Of a stretch of DNA of 64,000 nt, positions 1-14,700 are shown piece by piece. This stretch comes from Kryptolebias marmoratus (lineage: Eukaryota; Chordata; Actinopteri; Cyprinodontiformes; Rivulidae). The stretch covers positions 14,331,695-14,395,694 of the forward strand of contig NC_051437.1 of the NCBI RefSeq assembly GCF_001649575.2, written 5' to 3'. Positions within the stretch are counted from its first letter, which is position 1; each line of letters begins with the position of its first letter. The notes beneath the pieces were generated by a model. It did no database searches. It had not been told where the DNA came from and was given only the letters and a program-made list of their open reading frames with translations. The position numbers and the translations under genes are program-made.

Positions 1-654
1 GCTGGGCGGAGAAAAAGATGAAATCATATTGTAGGCTGTGTACAGGGCAGGCACAGTGAAAACTAGCCCTGCTGTATTAGAAGGATGTTCAAAACAAAGT
101 CGAACAGAAGTCCTCCCATCTGCCTTCCACTTTTCTGCTGACCTTCAGCCTAACTTCTTCCAGCTTTTCGTGGTTTGGAAAATAAGATATGCATTTTGTG
201 TTGTCTATGACTTCAACAACATAAACCAAATAGTGTCTTTTTTACGGAATATTAGCATCACAGTGAGTTTGTAGATTTAGAGAATTGCTGTAAATGCTTA
301 GAGCTTTTAAATGATCAGAAAAGAAAAACTACAACCTGTTATCTAAGCCTCACATCTACGTGGGTAATTTGTTATCCAAGAAAGGTAGACTCCATGACCA
401 GAATCTTAAAATAACTTTATTAAGATGTATAAGTTTAAAAACAAAACCCAATTGTGCATTTTGCTGTTTATTATTGCCTCTATAGGACCAGTAGTAAAAA
501 AATAAAATGTAGCTGAAATAGCATTATTTACATAAAATACAATGAAGCTTAAAAAGGCACAGAATGAGTAAAAACAGCGAGTTACCACCACGAGTCTCAG
601 TCCTGAGTGAGGCAAAACTTTAGCGATACCTACTGTGTGAGTCAAGGCAACTGA

Positions 655-1460
655 CTGAGCTATAGCCAGTTTTGTACTGGCTAATGTTGATTAGCCGTGG
701 TGGCCATCTTAAATTGGATTAACGGCAAAAGTTAATCAGTTGTAGATGTACATTCACACTTCCTCCTCCTCGCTTTCATACAGACAAACAGTGGCAAGCT
801 CATTATTTACTTTTCTCTCTCCCTCTCTCCCCCTCTCTCTCCTTTGGTGTATTTTCTACTTTGCATTTTTTATTTACTTACTTACTCCCTGTTCTGTTTT
901 GTTATTTGTTTAAACCTGTTTGAAATAAACTTTATCAATCAAGCGATCAATAGAACGTTCAGGTATTAAAATCCATCCTGAGGTTCAGGAGATATTTTCC
1001 TAACAAACAAACATGGTTGACTCCAACAGTTTATGCTAAAGCTTTATTCAAATATGTTGTGTGATGAGTCGCACTTGGATCATGTATGGTGAATGACATA
1101 TTTTAGCACAACATCTGATAATTATAGAAATTTTTGTGTTTTTTTAGGGTCAGTTGGCTGTGGCAGCCATCTTGGATTGGACTACCCTCAAAAGTAGTTC
1201 AGGTGTAGGTACAGCCAAAGAACATTACCTGAATGATTCATTGAAATCCATCCAGTGGTTCATGAGATATTTTGCTAACAAGCGGACAGAGTTGACTCCA
1301 AATGGGTAATGGCAAGATTTGAAACAAAGATCTTGTGTAATCTGTTTTTCAGCTACTACCACATTGAATTGTGGATCAGTAGTTAACCTCCAAAGAATAC
1401 TTTCTGCGAGTTTCATTAAAATTTTTCCTAGTTCATGAGATATTTTGGCAACAGATAGAG
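655..1460 (-). repeat. Diverged tandem copies of a dispersed ~300 bp repeat (minus orientation)
   Basis: Recurring anchors are GTTCATGAGATATTTTGCTAAC-like sequences at about 983, 1258 and 1431, and 'ggccatctt..attgga' at about 700 and 1170. The same words appear in the opposite orientation at 43010, 48400 and 57200. The units are degenerate and partly truncated. Confidence 0.7.
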
Positions 1461-4400
1461 GCAAAATCATTATGGCCCACCTTTCTGTGGCAGGTGATAA
1501 TAAAAATAGCAACAATAAAACTTCAATCTTTTTCCTACAATGCTTTGCTCTGTTTTTTTCACTCTGTGTCTAAAGAACAAGCCATACCGTCTGTTGACCA
1601 CTAAATTACTTTTAAAGTGACTAATATCTAACTTACTTAATAACAAAGTTGGTAATGCTATCTGCCACATACTTGGAGAAAAACATAAATAATGACAAAC
1701 TGAAATCTTTCTCCATCTATATTTCTAAACGCTTCAGCCAACTTGGAGCTGAAGTGCTGTCAGCTGAGAGACAAGCGGTGGGCAGAGTAGCATATGGTCA
1801 GTAACTACCACTCCTGCTGTCACTTAAACAGCAGGTAAACATTAACCAAATTTTCTTAGAAGTAAGGCATTATCCAGCTCCATTAAGCCATAGTAAAAAT
1901 CAAACCCTGAAAGGTTCTTTTTTTAAAATCATTACATTCTTTTACTCACATTGGAAACTGGATTGCATAAACGTAAGAAGAAAACCACTTTTTGTCCACT
2001 GAGGAGCACATTCAGTTTCTGGGCATTTTTGTGGTCTGTCAGTTTTCATGTTTTTTTTAAACAGTTTACGGGCATTTTGTTGTGTTTCTGCCCGCACCTT
2101 TAAGTGGACGTATTCTGAACGTGCACTATTGAGCAGTCAGATCATGGGTATCTTTATTGGGCTGGTAACTGGGGCAAAGGTGGTGTGTTAAATATAGAGG
2201 GAAGGCCCAGTTGCCTTCTCAGCAACAGCAAAGAGCTCACTATAGTTATGGGTTGTGCATGACTGTGCCAGACAGCAACTAGGCATCATCACAACACCAT
2301 TTGCAGAATCAAGCTTCAGCTGTCCTTATATGACCTGTGGTGGGAAACTAATGTGGCACAGGATTTATTATATCTACGTACAGTATATCCCACTAATATC
2401 TGGTATCTGCAGCTTGGCTCACTGTAGAGTATTATGCCGTGAATTAAATGATAATCATCTACAAACCATAATCACACAATACACAGACACACAATTGGAC
2501 AGACTTTGCTTTTTCCCTTTCTGCTCTCTGAGCACGTTGTTGCTGCTTGCTCGTCGGTTTGGCTCGAAGCAGTCGACTCAGTATGTGCCTGGACCTGGCA
2601 TGTTGACTTTAGCCGGCCCATGTGTTCTGCTGCTGCCAGAGAGGTGTGTTCTTGGCCCCGGCCAAGGCCAATGCAAATCGAGGGAGGAAGGAAGGTAAGT
2701 GGGTGTGTGTTGAACGTGTGGGTGTGAGCCATTAAGTGTATGGTTTTGTTTGTGCATGTACTTAAATGTGTCAAATGCTACACGCGCACACACACATAAG
2801 CAAATTTGGCAAAAACTGGATTAAGACTTCCCATTTGCCATTTGAAGTAACTTTCTCATACAGCACACGCGTCAGTGATGGTGCTAAATTTAACAGCCCC
2901 AAGTATGAATGGTATCACCTTACAAAATAGCATAGTTACCACATAGTTTGGGTTTCACATATTCGAGTGACCATCATGTTTATCCCATTGTTAAATTTAT
3001 TTCATGCTGTAAATTTACCGCAGATAGGCTAAATTGAATTTGTAAACATCTAGATTTAGGGAGCCAAAAATATAATAAAAAAAAATAAAGCTCACTTCCC
3101 TCCCAAATCCAAATATACATCTGTTAGACACAGACTGGCTTTGTTTAAAGCTCTCCTTTTGCCTCTTTCTGAACGCTAAATAAAGGCAAGCCCAGTTTAA
3201 CTTGCTGCAAAATCAGGCTTGTCATAAGAATATACAAATGCATTTACTGAGCCTCAGTGTTGTTTTTCGTCTGTTCCCCACTGCTACCAACTTGAAAGAC
3301 TTCATAGTTGTTTCTCAGGCAGGTGTAGAGATAGAGAGATCAAACTGTGTCATTTAGACTATCTGCAGTTGGCGGCGTGTTCATTGGACTTAGCAATAAA
3401 CAGCAATGGCAGGGCTGTTATCTGTCTGGGTTGCTTTTATGGTGGCAAAATGTGGCAGCCATCTGGTGCAAACACTGGTATCAAAATCATACGAACAGCA
3501 ACAGTAAACGAGCTCCAGCAGCTCGGCGCGAGCAAAAGTCGATCAGTAATTGGCCCCGTGTAAAAGGATGTCTAAAACATGCCCATGTGTTGTTTTGCTC
3601 ATCACATGCACAAACACACACAAATCTGCACCAGATGTAGTAAAGCTGTAGTCACTGTGAAGTATCACGGCTGTTCTGGGAAGCAGGGGAAGGAAAACGC
3701 TCAATGTCAGGAAATCAGGCTGGGTTGAAAGGGTGGGTGTTAACGGGGGTCTGGTGTGTGTTGGTATCTGTTTGTTTTCATGCATATATATGTGTGTGTG
3801 TGTGTATGTGTGAGGCCGAGAGTGTGTACGAGGGATCTCAAAGTTTAAATCTCTGGCTTCAACTCAAAACCTAGTTGTCTTTCCAGTTTTTTTTTCCCAT
3901 TAGATTGCACCAATAGATGCAGCCACACAACTAAAGACAGACATGCATGACTGTCTGTGATGTGCTTTTAACAAATAGAAGCCTTAGCACATATTTTGTA
4001 AAACTTTAAACATCATTTCTCTTTCTCCACATTCAAGCTGATCACATATTTTCTGTCTGCAATAAAATGAAAACAAACAAAACAAAACTGTTATTAAGAA
4101 ACAGACTGTGCTTCATAAATCATAGCTTGTGTCCTCAGTTGGCCCTGCTTAGTGCTGAAAACAAGGCTAACGACTGAAACAGGACACAACTAATCTTGTT
4201 ATCTCTTTATCTCTTGTCCAGACTGTGTGTGTGTGTGTGCGTGTGTGTGAGATCATGTTTATGCCTGTGGTTGGTGTGTAGACGTGTTATCTCTTCAGTG
4301 TGTTTTAAAGGCCGTATGAATATTATTTTCTGCATCTTTTGATTTTTTTTTGCCCCCCTCCCATCTGCCTGCCTTCGAAACTTAAAACAGACACACACAC

Positions 4401-4743
4401 AGAGGCTCTTAACTTCTGTTGTGAGATGTTGAAGTGGAAAACCAACATATTTTTTTTTTGCGAAAATCGCTGTGGAGTGCACAGGCTGCCTCTTTGAGAG
4501 ATATCTGGCACATTCCGTTGTGATCTGTTTGCTCCCCGTCCACCACATTCTCATCAGCGTGGGAGCTCAGCCACTTATTGAACTTTTTTTTCTTCTTCTT
4601 CTTCTGCTTTTTTTCTTGTCTGTAAAATGTTTGAGAAAGTAGTCATTTGCGTGTGCGCGGGTACGTACATGCCAAATTAAACCAAACTTCTCTTGTGGAC
4701 TCCAGAGTGAAGTTATTTTTTTTTCTTCCCTTTTTTTTTGATT

Positions 4744-4754
4744 GTGTGTGTGTA

Positions 4755-4790
<36 letters not shown>
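4744..4790. repeat. (GT)n microsatellite
   Basis: A GT run with single interruptions in an intronic or upstream region. Confidence 0.9.
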
Positions 4791-4791
<1 letters not shown>

Positions 4792-5844
4792 ACGCCTTAA
4801 ACTTACTGTGGAGTTCTGCCAGGGCTTAGGGCTTAGCTGAAAGAATGCCTCAAACCAGTTTACTCTGGTTGTGTAGTGGAGAAGTCTGGGGGCGGGACGA
4901 GATCTCTTAAAGCTCCAGGCTCCTTTTCTCTTTGGGTTTGAGCTGGAGGTTTTTGTGCATCTGGATCTGCGTATAATCGTGCATATATACCAGCCTGATT
5001 TGCACCTACATTGCTGTATTAACTTTGACAGGTTGCCTTTTTCTTTAACGACTTAACATAAAAATTGAAATCTTTGTATGTGTGTGCATATGTACGCAAA
5101 CGTGTGGGTGAGATCTTGGCCCTGCCGCACATAATTTCCCCCACATTTGTCTTTCGTGGACAGCAGGAACAGAGGTGAAGACTGCCAAACAGGAGCGATT
5201 GTGAGAATCAGTGTGTGTGTGAGACGCTGATAAGTTTGTACAATTTTTGCAGGGTGATGTTAAAAGACCGGTCTGTGCCATTGTTATTAGAGTGCTGGAT
5301 GCCATATCAGAGCCTGCGTGGACCCGCGGTGCACATGCATTTGTTGTTTCAAGTGAGCGGCGTAAATGAGGTTTAACGTGAGGGTGGACGACTCAGCGTA
5401 GAAGAAAAGGAGAAGGTATTTCTCTCCGGCTGTCTAAGCAAGGTTTCACAGAGCAGAAGCTCACCACAAAGCACTTTCACTCTAGAGGCTTTCCATTACA
5501 GCCTCGCCGTCACATGCAGGCACATACAAGCAAGTTTTTAATAAGTGGCTGAACGTTAGATTGCTTTTCTCTCTGTACTTCTGTTACTTGGAGGTTTTTT
5601 TTCTTTTTTTGCATCTTTCTGAAAGTCATGGCTTATTATTTTTATGACTGCGGACTTTCAGTTTCTACTCTGCACAAGGCCGTGCTTTCTTTTTTTAAAA
5701 AAATATATTAGTCTTTTTTAAACACGGCTAAACAAACGGCGAAGTCAGAAAGTGTTGCTGGAAACGCACAGTGCCCCGAGTTAAATGGAAATGACGAATG
5801 TTGTTTTTCCTCCCTTGTTGTGAATCTGCTCGCATGTTTTTCAG

Positions 5845-5945
5845 GAATCCTTCAGGTCACGCTGATAAGGAAGTGATGGCTGCCACCGTCTTGACCTCAC
5901 TGTCCACATCCCCCTTGGTGCTCCACCCTTCCGCTGCGCCCCCAG
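5845..5945 (+). CDS. slc2a4rg: slc2a4rg-like coding exon (first recognised)
   Basis: The acceptor is TTTTTCAG just before 5845 and the donor is CCAG|GTAACA after 5945. The 101 nt exon is read as one base finishing a codon, 33 codons, then one base (phase 1 out). It encodes a conserved family block containing [12 protein letters not shown]. An in-frame ATG lies in the exon (codon 11, within KEVMAAT), but family proteins extend further upstream, so an earlier exon ending with two bases of a codon is expected. I could not identify it in 1-5844. Confidence 0.85.
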
Positions 5946-8900
5946 GTAACACCGGCGCCCTGCCAGCTTCGTTTTAACCTCGCACATACAACATCCTCAA
6001 ACACCGACTCCCCCCCGCTGTGTTTAACAAATCAAGGACATTTACTTTTAAATCGCGTCAAAGGATTCTCACTCTCGGCTGGGGGAAGCTGGAGAGAGAT
6101 TGCAAATCACTGGATGTTACTTCACCTTGACACGAGCTGATCTGCTGAGTTGTTGAAGCGCTAACCTGCATTTATCTTGTGAGGGAAAAAAAGTCTTGCA
6201 GTGTTAAAACCACAGAGTCTTGAGGTGTTATTAGCACCATTCCCTTATCTTTTATTGTGTGCATGTTAGCCCACTTATTACCAACTGTTAAGCTTTGACA
6301 CGCTCACCACAGCTCCTTTTAGTGCTTCTAATACTGCTGTGGTGGCCATTAGCATGCCAGCCTCACCTAACGATCAAACTACCAGCAGCCTGTACAGTAT
6401 TTCTCTCTCTCTTTTATTTTTCTTCAGGTAGCTAAAGCAAGGTTGTTGCTTTTTCTAACTATGTAAAGCTCAGTGTCCCTAAAAGCCAAGATATATTAAT
6501 GTGGATAAACTGAATGGATCATATCAAAGTGTTGTAGATTCGTGAGGAACCACCTCACTCCATCAGCGGCTCAGCTCAGTGGGAGACATACTGTTATTTT
6601 GTTGCTCCCTTTCTCTTCTCTAACTCTTGTGTGCAGTCCTATCACTGCTCACTCCGGGGTGTCGGTCTGTAGTGTGTGTTGTAGACTTCTCAAGTGTGCA
6701 CGTTTTATTTTTTTTTGGCACGACACACGCAGAACTGTGTGGGTCTCTCGGTGTGTCAGTGCACCAAGGGGCTTTGAGTGCCTCCGGTGTTGGAATTTCG
6801 CGTCCAGCTAAGCAGAGACACAATCGGGAGCTGAGCCAGGGTCAGCTGAGAGGGGAAAAACAGTAGGAAGACCACAGCAGATAGCTTAATGGCATGTTAT
6901 CAGTGCAGAATATAATGTGGGTGTGGGGGGGACTGTTCTGGGATGTAGTGGAACTTCCACTTCCTTATAATGAAAGAAATATACAGCACATTTTTATTTA
7001 TGTAGCTTGGCATAAAAGGTTGCATTAATTCCTTGTAAACAAACTAATGTATGTCACAATAACCTGTGATCTGGGATCTCTCGCCTCTATTCACTGTAGA
7101 AAATCCCTAATAGGTTTTATGGGGTAATCCCCAACTTACTTTGGATTCATATTTTCTGGATGCTGTGGTTTATTTCCCCAAGTGAAAATCCGATCAAGCC
7201 AGCAAGATCATTAAATGTTAAAAAGTTAAAGTAAGCATATGTACTACAGGACTTTTCAAAAGCCCAAAATGTAAAAAAACAAACAAACAAAAAATCCTTT
7301 GTGAACCAAATAAAACAGTACATTGTTAAGAATGAATGAATGACAAATATTTGGACAGTAAAGTTGAAGCTGTAGGTTGTTGACATGGACTCGTCAGAGA
7401 AGCTGTTGTAGTTTAGCTTGTTGAAGATAATTTGATTTATTTTATTTCAGTGATTCTTCAGGATTGGACTCAGTATTGTCCCAACATTATGATATTTATT
7501 TTCCCCCCATTCATCTACACAGTTATGAGATGCAAAGCATCAAAAGAAAACTGTTATTTATGTGTTTTTGTTTCAGTCCCAGAGCCAGCCAGCAAGACCT
7601 GGAAAGAGGTGCTTTCCGCAAGTTACAGCAGCTCGACGAGTGGCAACTGGAGCTGGGACGCCAGTGACCAGTCCGTGCCCTCCACGCCGTCCCCGCCGCT
7701 TTCCAACGATGCCAACAAGAATTTCCTGCTCTCGTCCCAGGGCGACGATGTCAGCGAGGATGTCACAGAAAGCACACACTTCATGTTTGAGGACCCCATA
7801 CCCCGGAAGAGGAAGGTAAAAAAATGAATGTTGCTGCCCTGTGATGACTCTTCTGAGAGTAACCGGTTTTTATCCTCATATTTAAAATGTCAAGACTAAA
7901 TACACACAGTGGAGATTAGAAATCAAATTCAAGGCCAAAGATGTAGACAGATTCATCAAACAAGCTTTTTCTTTTACAGAGCAGAAGGGAGTTACTTTCG
8001 AAAATACTAGAAATATTCCGAAAATGTAACAGCCTCTGATATAAAGCTTGTCCTTCTCCACTTCGATTAGCAAAGGATTAACTTCACCCTTTTCATTTTT
8101 CTTCTTATTCTTGTTCAGTTTCGACAGTTTCACACACTGAGGTCTTCTCGCAGTCAATAAGCCTTCCGTCGCTTTTAAAGTCCTTCAGGGGAGGAAGACG
8201 GGACAGTCGAGGGAAAATGATGGAAAGGATTTAGACGGGGGGAGGGATGAAGCATGGGTTGAAGGGATTCGGCAAAACGAGAGCTTTTGGAGTTTGTTAG
8301 GAAAAGGAGGAAAGTTATTGCTCAAGGCAACCTCGGGAGGAGAAACGGAGCTGTGCATTCCCTCCACCCTTCCCTCCACCCTTCCAGTGGTAGAGGGGAG
8401 TTCATATACTGTGCATGTGGGAGTCTCCAATTCAGTCTCTTTGAAGCAAGACTGCAGTAAAGATCATTGACTTCCTGATAAAAATATAGAACCACACAGT
8501 ATCTAAAGACAAAGCTGCAAAATTGGCACATCTTACTTTCTATATAAAACATTCATGATCCTGAAGTAGGATAGTGCTAGGAGGAGGAACAGTCTGTTGA
8601 CTAGAGGAGGACTAAAAATGAGTTGGATTCAGATTTTAGTTTGTTAATCATCCATCCATCCATCCATCCATCCATCCATCCATCCATCCATCCATCCATC
8701 CATCCATCCATCCATCCATCCATCCATCCATCCATCCATCCATCCATCCATCCATCCATCCATCCATCCATCCATCCATCCATCCATCCATCCATCCATC
8801 CATTCATTTTCTTTACCTGCTTCTCCATTCCGGGTCACAGGGAGCTGGTGCCTATCACCAGCAGTCACTGCGAGAGGCGGGGGACACCCTGGACAGATCA

Positions 8901-11679
8901 CAAGTCCATCGCAGGGACACATAGAGACAAATGAGACAAACAACCATTCACACTCTCCCTCACACCTAGGGACGATTTCAGAGTTATTAATGAACCTAAC
9001 ATGTGTGTTTTTGGTCTGTGGGTTTATTAATCCTCAACATGTTTGTTTTTTTTATCCGAAAGAATTAGATATAGTTAAATCAGTCTGCAGAAAAGCCAGA
9101 TACGGATGAAGTATCTTCATCTCCCCACTCTGTCCTGGTCATGAGGAAGTAGAGGTGTCTCAGGCCCAGCGTTAAAGCGTCAAGGAGCTAATGGTGTACA
9201 CGCACCTCTTCACCCTTCATCTTACGGGACTCCTTACCAAACAGAGCACAGTTTACCCATCAAGATGGGATGAAGCCTAACTCCACTCTAGTGCCTGAAC
9301 ACACAATAGATTCATTAACAGTGTTCCTTTTTTTTTTCTTTCCACGATCGCTGAGCCAAAACAAGGCTGCTTTTAAATGTCAAATGTGAGGCGAGCGCCG
9401 CTCACGCTGGCAACTCTGAACAACATTCTTTTTGAGAGCGAACACATGCTGTAAGGTGAGAACCCTTCTCACATTAATGGTGTATTTGCCACTAGGGCTT
9501 GGAAACTTTTTAGTCACTTTTAGAGATTTGTTTCTTTTACCCTGAATGGTAAGAAATCGAGCAAATTTAAGGCAAACCCTCGGTATTTCTTAGATAAAAC
9601 ACTGGATCACAGAAGTCGAGCTCTCCTAAAGTACAGAAAAGTGTCTCACTTTACAGAAGCTGAAAGCGTTTACAGCAGGTGTGAGATACATGTTTTTTCG
9701 GAGGGTTACTTTGACTTCGTTAAAGCGCTCGAAAGGACACACACTGAACTGAAACACGAACGCAAAATGCTTCCTACCTCTATCAAACCTGACATCATAT
9801 CAGACATACAAGGTCAGACTAAATCCTACTTTGATTCCCTTGTAAAACAGCACGTGTATGACCTGCGTTCTGATTAGTTGATGGTCCGCTGCTTAATGGA
9901 AAACATTATGCCATGTTGGAGGAAACTTAAAGGGCTTACTTCGAAGTCAGTTTGTAGAGTTGTTAGCATTCTTGGCAGAAACACAGCAGTTGGGGCAATA
10001 AAATGAGATAACAGGTCTTAGTGAAAGAATGTAGCATAAAGTTATTTATTTCTCTTTTTTGAAGCATTTATGGTTAGTCTGATTAAGCCAGCACAAACAC
10101 ATTATTAACTTTGTAAAGAAAACTATATTTTGAACTACTTTAGCCCAAAAATATAGACAGCACCCTCTGCTGGATGCAGGTGAAAAGGCAGTGTTTACTT
10201 TGCCTTTATTGACAACTGTAATAATTTTTAAAATGCTCATTTTTTCATTCTTTATTTTAAGGTTTTTGTTTTTATTTGAGATTCTCAGAGGCTGAAAGGA
10301 GATCATCCAGCGGCTGCCTCTGGCTGCATTTTGCCCGCGTGTGATCTAATGTGAGCAGCTATTGATTGGATTGCAGTAGGCTGACAGATTTTATACAAAT
10401 AGGGAGTTAAGAGGATAATTTACCCTGGCTATTAGCTGAATTACTGTAAATGTGTTAAGATGACAGGAAAAGAGCTTAAGGAATAAGATGATTTATTGAT
10501 TGCTAATAGGGTTTGGGGTTCCTTTGCTGTACTTTTTCTTTTTTAATTTCTTTTAACTATCGTGGTTGGGTGGATTCAATTAGTCAACATTTCACAAGAG
10601 GTCTAATAACCTGTTTTTGTCGAACACAATGATGAGAAGTAATAACAGTCAATGGGAAATGTTTTATAGTACCTCGAAGTTAACATAACCATGAATCGAA
10701 AACATTATCTGTGGATGAGTCATTCTAAAGCTCTAATGCTCTTTTTTTTTTTTTTTTCTTCATGGGCTGTTTGAGGCCACTGGAAGCACACACCCACTGT
10801 CTTTTATTAGCAGGGATGCAGGTCTCTGCCTGCTTAGGGGAGTGAGCTGCCAGCCCTGACATGTGGGGAAAAAAAACAAAACAATGAAATGAAATAAAAC
10901 CCCATGAATGCAGTCTAACCATCTCCTCACAGTTTTGCTCATGAGTCATGCGCCTTATTCTGTTTTACGTTAAATGAGATTTAAGGAGCCCTGGGACATA
11001 ATTCAAGGCCTCCTAATTTTGAGAGAGGCTCTGAGTCGTGTGTGTGTAACAACGCAGGCATCGTCAGCCCTAATCTTATCATCAAATGTTTCCTCACCAC
11101 ATTCCACATCATGTGCAAATAGCAAAGAGATGGGAAAACAGAGCGTTGAGTTGCTTGTTTCACGTTCTAAATAAAGGTTTATTTGGGCTGGTCTCTCCTG
11201 AGCTCATTCACTGTCTTACCAGCTGTTGAAATAAATCTTCAATGAGGAGTTTTTTTAATGTTGTCACTCAGTTTTTCAGTAACGGCTGACCTGTAAAAAT
11301 CACACAGAGGACAGTAACATTTTGCAAAAAGCTGTGTTCCCCCCAAACATCTGAACGACTTCAGCCGAAACACCGATCATTTAGTTTGATTAGTTTTCAT
11401 ATCATCGATCAGGGTTAACCTTCTTATGTTAAGCAGATAACATTCATCTTCAAGGGTGTTTGTACGGATGCATGATTGACTTTTTCACGTTAATCCAAGC
11501 TTGTCTAAAGGATCGATCACCTGAATGATTTTTCTCTCCTTCGCAGAACTCCATGAAGGTGATGTTTAAGTGCTTGTGGAAGAACTGTGAAAAAGTCCTC
11601 AGCACTTCTTCAGGGATCCAGCGACATATCCGCACCGTCCACCTGGGGTGGGTTGTTCCCACTGCAGCAACACTGAGCG

Positions 11680-11765
<86 letters not shown>

Positions 11766-14700
11766 AGGCAGTAACATGATCTTCATGAGTCAAACATTCA
11801 TTATAACACAATCAAAAAGTATTCAAAAGTATTTTTCTCTGTAAATGTTGTCATTTTTATTTATTTTTATTACAATCAATTTAGCTATTTTCAAAATGAT
11901 TCTGCTGGTGTTTTACAGAACTGGAAGCTTAGGTTTTAGTGTTCATAAAACCCCTTTTTTAATCTTTTATCTGCTGTTTTGAGGTTGTAGATTTTGTGAT
12001 GTAGACAAAACTAGTGACACCGTTTGGATTCGGTCCACCTAGAGCTAACTAACTGAGCTCATGTAATATTCCTGCAGACTTCTGTGAGCACACATGTAAT
12101 CAAAATCACTGTGTTGGTTTGCATGTGCTGGTAGTACTTTTACTTTGCAAAATGACATATAATTGACTTTGTTAAATATTTGTCCTTCTTGTGATTTTTG
12201 TTTGTTTTTTTGGAATCTGCTTGTAAGACTTTTTTTTTTTACCTTCCCAAAACACAAATAATCACATACATCCTGTAATTATAGGTGCACTCACACCTAC
12301 TTTCAGTAGGTGTCAGTGAATTGAATTTAAAAACAAACACAGATGAAATATTTGTCTCAGACCGAAACAGATTTTTATTGCACAAAAAAGGAAGTGTTCA
12401 AAATGTATCTACATTCTTGTTTAAAAAAACAAATATGCAAAAATAAGAATTTAACAGACATATAGGGGGGTGGTCGCTTGAAATAATGAAACTAAATAAG
12501 TTTTATTTTGTTTATAAACCTGGGGAATCTAACTGCTGGACTGACCTTTTGAGTAGAAACGGTCTTCTCTCTTTAAAGCCAACCAGACCTCGGTCAGGAT
12601 TGGTTCCAAGAATAAAGCTGTGTGACCAACTTTTAAGATTTAGATCAAAATAATAAATAATAACAATATGCTTGAGGTTTTTCACATGAAGGACAAGCTA
12701 TTTGAAACAAGGGACGTCAGAATAGCTTTTAGAGAAATATCAGATGTTTTCTAGGAATCCAAAGAGTCAAAAGATGTGAATAAATGTTTTGTTTTAGGAA
12801 CATTATAGGAATGTGGAATTTAGTGATCAACTGAGTCTGAAAATTCATGTTGGGCCTTAATTTGCCAATTCAGAACATGTTTCTGATGATTATTGACATC
12901 CAGTAAAAATGAGATATTTCCTTGTGATTTATTACTTCTGTGTTATTTCTGTTCATCTGGTTTTAAAGTTTAGTTTAGTCTGCAGGATGTGCTTTTACTG
13001 CCCCCTGCTGCAAGTGTTTGTAACTGCAGCGTCATGTCTGATTCCTTACATTTCAGCACCACAACCTGTACGCCTACTGATTATTTGAAAAAACACAAAA
13101 CAACAATTTTTCAAACAAAAAACATGAAGTTTGAAGTTGTCTGTTTCCTTCCTGCAGGCGAAACAGCGACTCAGATTACAGCGACGGAGAGGAGGATTTT
13201 TACTACTCAGAGATTGAAGTCAACATGGACAGCCTAACGGAGGGCTTGTCCAGCCTCACACCTACCTCCCCCACCACGGCCGGTCCTCCGCCCGTCTTCC
13301 CCCCGCCGCTGAGCGACGTCGCCCGCTCCGAGCACATCAGCGTGAATGGTTCGCAGAGCCACACCTCGTCACTGCTCAGCCAATCAGCTCCCTCCACACT
13401 CTGCCACATTCGCACTGACCACGCCTATCAGGTAATTCACACACACACACACACATGGCACCTGACATCACACACACACAGGTTGCATTCATCACGTCGA
13501 CGTTGCTGCAACGCCATTAAATAAATTTGATTTTCTCTCTAATAGAAAGATGCTTTATTGATTTCCCAGAGGGAAATGAGCTAAAAATGAAATTTGCAAA
13601 GGCAGTTTTTGAGATCGGCTGCAAAAACAAACAAAACAAAAAGAAATAAAATAACATTCAGAGTGTTATGTACTCCGACGCAGATGTGGGAGTGGAGTGA
13701 GAGAACCAAAAAGTTCGCGTATAAAATTATATTTGTACAGTTTTATCAAATATTTGAGGTTCGAAAAGTTTTGGTTAGGTGGTGTGATTATGCTTAAAAT
13801 TCCTCCTCACACCACCTCACTTGAACCGTTTTGTGGTAACTGGGTTTCGATGCCCCCTCCCTCCTCCTTTTCCTCCTCCTCCTCCTCCTCCTCCTCGTTC
13901 TTCCTCTTTTTCTTTCACTTCTCCTTACTGCACCAGTTCATGCACATCCATCGTTTATATATATGTGGCTGGAGGTAAAATTCAATGATTTCAGTTTGAA
14001 AAACACTTAAAAAAAAAAAAAACTATTCGATGTTGAATGCAGTTATTTGCAGGGGTTTTTAGTAGTAGTAGCTGAACTTTCAGTTGCCATGACAATCATA
14101 AAAAAGACATAAAAATAGATTTGCAGTGTGCATATGCAGGTAATCTGTAACCAGTTTATGTTTCATTTTTATCCTTCATTGTATCATATTGCTCCGTGTT
14201 TGTTTCTGCTGTTTTGATTTACATTCATATATTATTTCTCTCGAAAAATCCCATTTAAATTTGCCTTACTAACTGTTCATATCTATTTCTATTGTATTCT
14301 TCTCTTTGTCTCCTGCCTTCTGCGAACTTCCTGTCCCTCCTTGTTTTCGTTGGGTCCCCCCACCCCCCACTCCCCACCTCCGGCTGTGTGGGGTGGTTGT
14401 CCATGTTCCAGGCCACCGCTCCAGTGAGTATCCCAGTGGGTCCTGAGCTGGCTGGGATAAGCAGTGGTAATGGGATCGGGCCTGGAACTGGGACTGGGAA
14501 TGGCATCAGTGTGTCTTGGCAGTCCCCTCCTGTCATTTTTAAAGGCGTCCCGGTGAGTGAGGCTTTGTCTCACGCCTTGTTTTTTTTATTTTTTTTTATT
14601 TTTTAATTCTCAATCTTCACTCCTTCCCTGCTGTTTCCACTCGCAGCCACTGAAGTTATGTTTTTTGCAACACTTTTTTTTTTCTAACTCTCATAGCTTT

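Larger units (their letters stand above)
1..5844. other. Intronic or upstream sequence of the + strand gene; no exon recognised
   Basis: No conserved coding segment of the family's N-terminus is visible on either strand. The region holds repeat copies (655-1460), GT/CA microsatellites and AT-rich sequence. A GC-box-like GGGGGCGGGACG near 4889 and a TATA-like TATATA near 4983 precede the first recognised exon by about 0.9 kb but have no other support as a promoter. Confidence 0.5.

Noticed and set aside
2255..2727. Candidate upstream exon of the slc2a4rg-like gene ending at GTAAGT near 2695
   Set aside because: There is a good donor motif, but no convincing acceptor or ATG, and the frames show no resemblance to the family N-terminus.
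8601..8943. Long open frames on both strands across the ATCC repeat
   Set aside because: They are pure translations of a tetranucleotide microsatellite and a LINE tail.
9641..9877. 78-codon + strand frame in the intron between 7815 and 11547
   Set aside because: The composition looks protein-like, but there is no recognised homology, no splice-site support and no neighbouring exon. It may be an old retro-fragment, but this cannot be supported.
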